Below are positions 59,848 to 64,000 of a DNA stretch of 64,000 nucleotides, one piece after another (within the stretch, counting starts at the first letter, position 1; each line of letters starts with the position of its first letter). The stretch covers positions 1,453,001 through 1,517,000 of the forward strand of contig NZ_CP066167.1 of assembly GCF_016132545.1 (NCBI RefSeq), in the 5' to 3' direction. The stretch comes from Spongiibacter nanhainus. Lineage in GTDB: Bacteria > Pseudomonadota > Gammaproteobacteria > Pseudomonadales > Spongiibacteraceae. The translations under genes and the position numbers were made by a program. The notes beneath the pieces are model-generated. The model was not told where the DNA came from. It made no database searches and saw only the letters and a list, made by a program, of their open reading frames with translations.

Positions 59848-59867
59848 GTCCGTCAAAGGGCTATAAA
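59840..59867 (+). promoter_or_regulatory. Candidate minCDE promoter
   Basis: TTGCGA (59840-59845) and TATAAA (59862-59867), 16 bp apart, lie 38 bp before the minC start. Confidence 0.55.
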
Positions 59868-59905
59868 CTCGCGCCTTTTCGCCATCGCTGTTTTTAATAG
59901 GGCAT

Positions 59906-60661
59906 ATGACTTCAAGCCAGACCTCTGAAATGTCTCCCAGTTTTCGTCTAAAAGGCGGTCTCTATCCGCTGACGCAACTGGAAATTAACCACTACTGCAG
60001 CGAGCGCTTTCAGCGCGACCTCGAAGCCAAAGTCGCCGAGGCACCGGCATTTTTTCGTCAAACACCAGTCGTGCTGAATTTTGAACAATTTGACGGGGAG
60101 CTGGACGGCTTGCCCCTCAAGGAGCTCAAGCAACTCTGTTTGGATGTCGGGCTGCTGCCGATTGCGGTGCGGGGTAATGATCGCGGCCTGTCGGCCCGGG
60201 CACTGGTGGCGGGGATGCCCACACTCAGTGGCGGGCGAGTCAAACAAGAGCGCTCGCCGGAACCTGCGGAGAGTGCAAACGCCGATGCCCCAGCGGCTGG
60301 TGATGCTGCGAGTCCTCCTGCGGATGCCGAATCGGGGCTGGGCAATCGGCTTATTACCAACCCAGTTCGCTCCGGTCAGCAGGTCTACGCTCAGGGAGAT
60401 CTGGTGGTGGTGGCGCCGGTTTCCGCCGGCGCCGAGATTTTGGCCGACGGCAATATTCATGTTTACGGGCCGCTGCGAGGGAGAGCATTGGCCGGCGTGA
60501 AGGGTGATCGAGATGCGAGAATCTTTTGCCACAGCCTGGAGGCGGAGCTGGTGTCCATCGCCGGCGACTTCAAATTGGACGAGGATCTGCGCGGTACGCT
60601 GTGGAAACGGGCGGTGCATATCCGGCTCAACGACCAAGCACTCGATATCAGTGCATTGTAA
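59906..60661 (+). CDS. minC: Septum site-determining protein MinC
   Basis: A 251-residue inhibitor of FtsZ assembly. The N-terminal domain (about 10-110) and C-terminal beta-helix domain (about 150-251) are joined by a Pro/Ala/Glu-rich linker. The C-domain has the signature QVYAQGDLVVVAPVSAGAEI and ADGNIHVYGPLRGRALAG. It acts at the cell poles with MinD. It heads the minCDE operon and is preceded by a promoter-like sequence. Confidence 0.95.
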   Translation: MTSSQTSEMSPSFRLKGGLYPLTQLEINHYCSERFQRDLEAKVAEAPAFFRQTPVVLNFEQFDGELDGLPLKELKQLCLDVGLLPIAVRGNDRGLSARALVAGMPTLSGGRVKQERSPEPAESANADAPAAGDAASPPADAESGLGNRLITNPVRSGQQVYAQGDLVVVAPVSAGAEILADGNIHVYGPLRGRALAGVKGDRDARIFCHSLEAELVSIAGDFKLDEDLRGTLWKRAVHIRLNDQALDISAL

Positions 60662-60710
60662 TTTCTCACGGTCGCCGCAACGGTGGCCCTCAGTTAAAGG
60701 GATGTAGACC

Positions 60711-61526
60711 TTGGCTAAAATAATTGTTGTGACTTCCGGTAAAGGCGGTGTTGGTAAAACCACCAGCAGTGCCGCGATCAGCAGTGGGCTGGCATTGGCC
60801 GGCCATAAAACTGTGGTAATCGACTTTGATATCGGTCTGCGCAACCTGGATATCGTAATGAACTGCGAGCGCCGGGTGGTGTACGACTTTGTCAATGTGA
60901 TCAACGGTGAGGCCAATCTTCGCCAAGCCCTGATCAAGGACAAGCGTGTCGAGGACCTGTATATCCTCCCCGCGTCCCAGACCCGGGACAAAGATGCGCT
61001 GACCAAAGAGGGCGTCGAGCGCATTCTCAAAGAGCTGGCTGAGGACGGCTTTGAGTACATTATCTGTGACTCACCCGCCGGCATTGAGCACGGCGCCTTT
61101 ATGGCTATGTACTTTGCTGATCTGGCAATTGTGGTGGCCAACCCGGAAGTGTCATCGGTGCGGGATTCAGATCGGGTGCTGGGGATTCTGCAAAGCAAAT
61201 CCCTTAAAGCGGAGAACGGCGAGCGGGTCGATGAACTGCTGCTGTTGACCCGCTATAACCCAGAGCGGGTGGAAAGGGGTGAAATGCTGTCGGTGGATGA
61301 CGTCAAAGACATACTGGCTGTCGAGCTGTTGGGTGTGATCCCCGAATCTCAGTCAGTACTCAAATCCTCCAACCAAGGTGTGCCGGTGATCCACGATACC
61401 GAGAGCCAGGCTGGCCAGGCCTACGCGGACGCGGTGGCGCGGCTGTTGGGCGATGAGCGTCCGCTGCGATTCCTCAGTGTGGAACAGAAGGGCGTATTTA
61501 AGCGGCTGTTCGGGAGGAGCGCATGA
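60711..61526 (+). CDS. minD: Septum site-determining protein MinD (ATPase)
   Basis: A 271-residue ParA/MinD ATPase. The deviant Walker [14 protein letters not shown] (about 8-20), the [10 protein letters not shown] switch and the [10 protein letters not shown] Walker B are intact. The C-terminus [17 protein letters not shown] is the amphipathic membrane-targeting helix. It uses a TTG start, as in other gammaproteobacterial minD genes; AAAGGGA lies upstream. MinE overlaps its stop by four bases. Confidence 0.96.
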   Translation: MAKIIVVTSGKGGVGKTTSSAAISSGLALAGHKTVVIDFDIGLRNLDIVMNCERRVVYDFVNVINGEANLRQALIKDKRVEDLYILPASQTRDKDALTKEGVERILKELAEDGFEYIICDSPAGIEHGAFMAMYFADLAIVVANPEVSSVRDSDRVLGILQSKSLKAENGERVDELLLLTRYNPERVERGEMLSVDDVKDILAVELLGVIPESQSVLKSSNQGVPVIHDTESQAGQAYADAVARLLGDERPLRFLSVEQKGVFKRLFGRSA

Positions 61527-61774
61527 GTATTCTGAATTTCTTCAAAAGCAAGAAACCTGACAGCGCCGCCATTGCCAAAGAGCGCCTGCAGATTATCGTT
61601 GCCCACGAGCGCTCCCAGCGCAACGAACCGGATTACCTGCCGCGCCTCCAGCAGGAGCTGTTAGAGGTGATCCGAAAGTATGTGGAAGTGGACCAGGACC
61701 AAGTGGACGTAGCGCTGGATGACAGCGGCAATTGCTCGGTGCTGGAGCTGAACATCACCCTGCCGGGACGCTAA
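61523..61774 (+). CDS. minE: Cell division topological specificity factor MinE
   Basis: An 83-residue protein with the membrane-binding start [20 protein letters not shown], the MinD-binding segment [13 protein letters not shown] and a C-terminal dimerisation part ending ELNITLP. The ATG overlaps the minD TGA. It drives MinCD pole-to-pole oscillation, placing the division site mid-cell. Confidence 0.95.
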   Translation: MSILNFFKSKKPDSAAIAKERLQIIVAHERSQRNEPDYLPRLQQELLEVIRKYVEVDQDQVDVALDDSGNCSVLELNITLPGR

Positions 61775-61907
61775 CAAGCTGTTGATTTCCTATCCACGTT
61801 GCCACTGCGGCGTTGAAAACGGAAATCGGGCTCTATGTCAGGGAAAGACGGCGTGACGGCTGTCGACGTTGCGCCGGCTTTTCCGCCAGCACCTCTACCG
61901 CTAGTAG

Positions 61908-62870
61908 CTAATCCGCCAGTACTGCCGCAATAGCGGCGACATTTACGATATCCTCGGCGGAGCAGCCCCGGGACAAATCCATCCACGGCTTGTTCATACC
62001 CTGTAATACCGGGCCAATTGCCTTGGCGCCGCCAATGCGCTGGGTGATCTTGTAGGCGATGTTGCCGGCGTCCAGGTCGGGAAAGATATAGACATTGGCC
62101 TGTCCGGCGACTGCTGAGCCGGGCGCCTTTTTATCGCCAATTGCCGGCAAAAAGGCGGCGTCAAACTGTATCTCGCCGTCGATGGCCAAATCCGGGGCGG
62201 CCTCTTTGGCCAGCTCAAACGCGCGGCGGACTTTGTCGACTCGGGGGTGGCTTGCTGAGCCCCGAGTGGAGAAGGACAGCAGCGCAACTTTGGCAACCTC
62301 GCCAGTTAATGCTCGGTGGCTGCGGGCGGTGGTCACCGCGATATCGGCCAGTGACTCGCTGTCCGGGTCGGGATTTACCGCGCAGTCGCCATAGCTCAGT
62401 ACCCGGCCATCCTGTAACTCCATCATAAAAAAGCTGGACACCTGGCGGGCGCCGGGGGCCAGCCCCAGGCCTTGAATCCCTGCTCGTAGCACATCGGCGG
62501 TGGTGGCTGTGGAGCCGGCGACGCCGCCATCGGCAAAGCCCAGTTTGATCAGCACCGCAGCCAGCAACACAGGATTCTCCAGTTGCTCCCTGGCCAGAGT
62601 CTCCGTCATGCCTTTGCTGGCCCGCGCTTCAGTGAAGGCCGCGACGGCCTTGTCTCGCCAGCTATTGGCATCGTCCCGCCGGTTAAAAATCTCGACGCCC
62701 GCAGGCGGCTCTGCACCGGGTGGCAGGTCCATTAGTACCGGGCTGACCAGCTGCTGCTCCGCCAAGTCAGCGGCGGCGCGCAGCACCCGCTCGTCATAGT
62801 GTTCGGGGAGTAATATGCGCTTTGGTCGTGCCTTTGCCTGTTGGCGGAGTGTATCGATGATGCCTGTCAT
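61908..62870 (-). CDS. pta: Phosphate acetyltransferase (PTA domain only)
   Basis: A 320-residue stand-alone PTA enzyme interconverting acetyl-CoA and acetyl phosphate. Typical parts are PKRILLPEHYDERVLRAA at the start, LLAAVLIKLGFADGGVAGST, LSFSTRGSASHPRVDKVRRA and the C-terminal DLDAGNIAYKITQRIGGA with GPVLQGMNKPWMDLSRG. It lacks the N-terminal regulatory DRTGG extension of the long E. coli form. No ackA gene is adjacent. It is convergent with minE. Confidence 0.94.
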   Translation of the reverse strand: MTGIIDTLRQQAKARPKRILLPEHYDERVLRAAADLAEQQLVSPVLMDLPPGAEPPAGVEIFNRRDDANSWRDKAVAAFTEARASKGMTETLAREQLENPVLLAAVLIKLGFADGGVAGSTATTADVLRAGIQGLGLAPGARQVSSFFMMELQDGRVLSYGDCAVNPDPDSESLADIAVTTARSHRALTGEVAKVALLSFSTRGSASHPRVDKVRRAFELAKEAAPDLAIDGEIQFDAAFLPAIGDKKAPGSAVAGQANVYIFPDLDAGNIAYKITQRIGGAKAIGPVLQGMNKPWMDLSRGCSAEDIVNVAAIAAVLAD

Positions 62871-63179
62871 GAAGTGCTCTGCGTTTCCGAGTTTGTTTTA
62901 TGGGGGGGGCCAAGGGCTGACATTGTAGCTAAAACTGCTGCTTGTCGCTGTTGTGGCGAGGCTGGCGCGCTTTGACAGAGTTATCGGGCTTTATCCGGCT
63001 GCGACGATGTGGTAATTTAAAGGGTACAAATGTGTCTAAATGAGTGCGCGCCGTGACTTTTACCCGACCTCCATCGCGAGGAAGGGCGGCAATCAATGCA
63101 AAGTTAGCAATGCAAAGTTAGGCGTTTTTGTCTCGATTCCGACTATAAAAGTAATAGCTACATAGCAAGAGAGAATACT
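62871..63179. other. Divergent control region, pta / BVMO
   Basis: This 309-bp gap separates pta from the monooxygenase gene. It contains a run of eight G (62902-62909), the 14-bp tandem repeat (63094-63121) and AT-rich sequence at 63140-63170. No gene is visible. Confidence 0.6.
63094..63121. promoter_or_regulatory. Perfect 14-bp tandem direct repeat
   Basis: CAATGCAAAGTTAG occurs twice head-to-tail without a gap (63094-63107 and 63108-63121). It lies 59 bp before the BVMO start codon, where AraC-type activators that bind direct repeats commonly sit. No AraC gene is in the visible part of the neighbourhood. Confidence 0.5.
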
Positions 63180-64000
63180 GTGGACAAGCAAACGAACAAT
63201 GCTGATCAGCAAGCAAGTAGCGAGGCCGGACTAGGCGAGAACTCGACAGATCTATTGATCATCGGCGCCGGGTTTTCCGGTCTGGCTATGGCTGCTCTGG
63301 CAAAGGACGCGGGTTTTAGCATCCGCATGCTGGAGAAGGGGAGCGATGTCGGTGGCGTGTGGCGGGAGAACACCTACCCCGGCGCGGCCTGTGATGTGCC
63401 TTGGTATCTGTATTCGTTCTCGTTTTTCCGCGAGTCGATATTCTCCCGGCCCTATCCCCAGCAGCCGGAAATACTGCAGTACCAGCAGGATTTAGCGCGA
63501 CATTACGATCTGTACTCACACACTGAATTTGGCGTAGAGGTAGAGCGGGCCCAGTGGCACGAAGACGAGCGCTATTGGGAAGTGGTGACCAAGGCCGGTG
63601 AGCGCTACGTTGCCAAGTCACTGGTCTCGGCAGTTGGGGTCTTGAGTCGGCCCGCCTGGCCGAATATTCCCGGCATGGAAACGTTCTCGGGTGAGATGTT
63701 TCACTCTGCGCAGTGGCGCCATGATGTTCTACTGGCGGGGAAACGTATCGGTGTTGTAGGCACCGGTGCCAGTGCCGTGCAGTTCGTCCCGGAGGTCGCC
63801 AAAGAGGCCGGAGAACTGACTGTTTTTCAGCGCAGCCCCCAGTATATTCTGCCCAGGTTGGACTCGCCTCATAGCGGCCTAAAGCGGAAGCTATTTAAGC
63901 GTTATCCCGCTTTGGTGGAGGTCTATCGCCAAGCCTGGTGGCGCTACGGCGAGTGGCTCACCAATACCTTCAAGGGCAAGAACTTGGTGTCTACCGTGAT
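63180..64000 (+). CDS. Baeyer-Villiger/flavin-containing monooxygenase (N-terminal part)
   Basis: The 273 visible codons encode an FAD/NADPH monooxygenase, cut by the window edge. The FAD loop GAGFSG is at 29-34. The BVMO fingerprint FxGxxxHxxxW is present exactly as FSGEMFHSAQW (169-179), followed by the NADPH loop GVVGTGASAV (191-200). A GTG start at 63180 follows AGAGAG. BVMOs insert oxygen next to a ketone, giving an ester or lactone; it fits the degradation of cyclic ketones such as terpenoids or steroids. The substrate is unknown. Confidence 0.93.
   Translation, partial: MDKQTNNADQQASSEAGLGENSTDLLIIGAGFSGLAMAALAKDAGFSIRMLEKGSDVGGVWRENTYPGAACDVPWYLYSFSFFRESIFSRPYPQQPEILQYQQDLARHYDLYSHTEFGVEVERAQWHEDERYWEVVTKAGERYVAKSLVSAVGVLSRPAWPNIPGMETFSGEMFHSAQWRHDVLLAGKRIGVVGTGASAVQFVPEVAKEAGELTVFQRSPQYILPRLDSPHSGLKRKLFKRYPALVEVYRQAWWRYGEWLTNTFKGKNLVSTV

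Overview
The window is a gene-dense, GC-rich bacterial chromosome segment carrying about 57 protein-coding genes. Features pointing to a marine or environmental gammaproteobacterium (Spongiibacteraceae/Halieaceae-like; this is inference, no marker RNA gene is present) are the minCDE order with a TTG-initiated minD, two large TonB-dependent receptors, AcuI, a stand-alone pta and a very high density of acyl-CoA and oxygenase genes. I see no tRNA, rRNA, CRISPR array, transposase or phage gene.

Layout. 1-4328 (minus): start of a nitronate monooxygenase, a fused indolepyruvate:ferredoxin oxidoreductase and a VOC protein. 4637-13947 (plus): amidohydrolase, Rieske oxygenase, Rieske ferredoxin, a large palindromic intergenic element, double-hotdog dehydratase, acyl-CoA synthetase, aldo/keto reductase and a phosphotransferase-fold protein. 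14039-16039: an unusual P450, a decayed AraC gene and an SRPBCC protein. 16209-26945 (minus): TonB receptor, PQQ dehydrogenase, and an operon of thioesterase, two-subunit acyl-CoA dehydrogenase, enoyl-CoA hydratase and a fused double acyl-CoA dehydrogenase. 27248-45812 (mostly plus): CoA-acylating aldehyde dehydrogenase, SDR, CoA transferase, amidohydrolase, crotonase, SnoaL-like protein, epimerase, DUF1330, Gfo/Idh oxidoreductase (minus), luciferase-like oxidoreductase, sulfotransferase, TIM-barrel protein, DUF1214 protein, crotonase, a further acyl-CoA dehydrogenase pair and AcuI. 46539-54054: MarR regulator divergent from an aldehyde dehydrogenase/P450/2Fe-2S ferredoxin/SnoaL/membrane-protein/TonB-receptor/secreted-protein module. 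54212-62870: housekeeping genes (malic enzyme, CPBP protease, DMT exporter, minCDE, pta). 63180 to the end: start of a Baeyer-Villiger-type monooxygenase.

Read together, most of the window looks like an island for taking up a hydrophobic, probably polycyclic or terpenoid/steroid-like compound (TonB receptors), oxidising it (P450s, Rieske oxygenase, PQQ dehydrogenase, BVMO, luciferase-like enzyme), activating it to CoA thioesters and degrading it by beta-oxidation-like steps to propionyl/acetyl-CoA units. The substrate cannot be read from sequence.

The most interesting non-genic signals are: (i) a 20-bp motif, TCAACAnTGtTGTnCAnTAr, present once in each of six intergenic regions next to catabolic operons, which suggests one shared regulator; (ii) a roughly 590-bp concentric imperfect palindrome between the Rieske ferredoxin and the dehydratase; (iii) a MarR-type operator overlapping a sigma70 promoter in the P450 module; (iv) a terminator-ended gap near 58.5 kb that may encode a small RNA, beside an unlisted 39-residue membrane protein gene.
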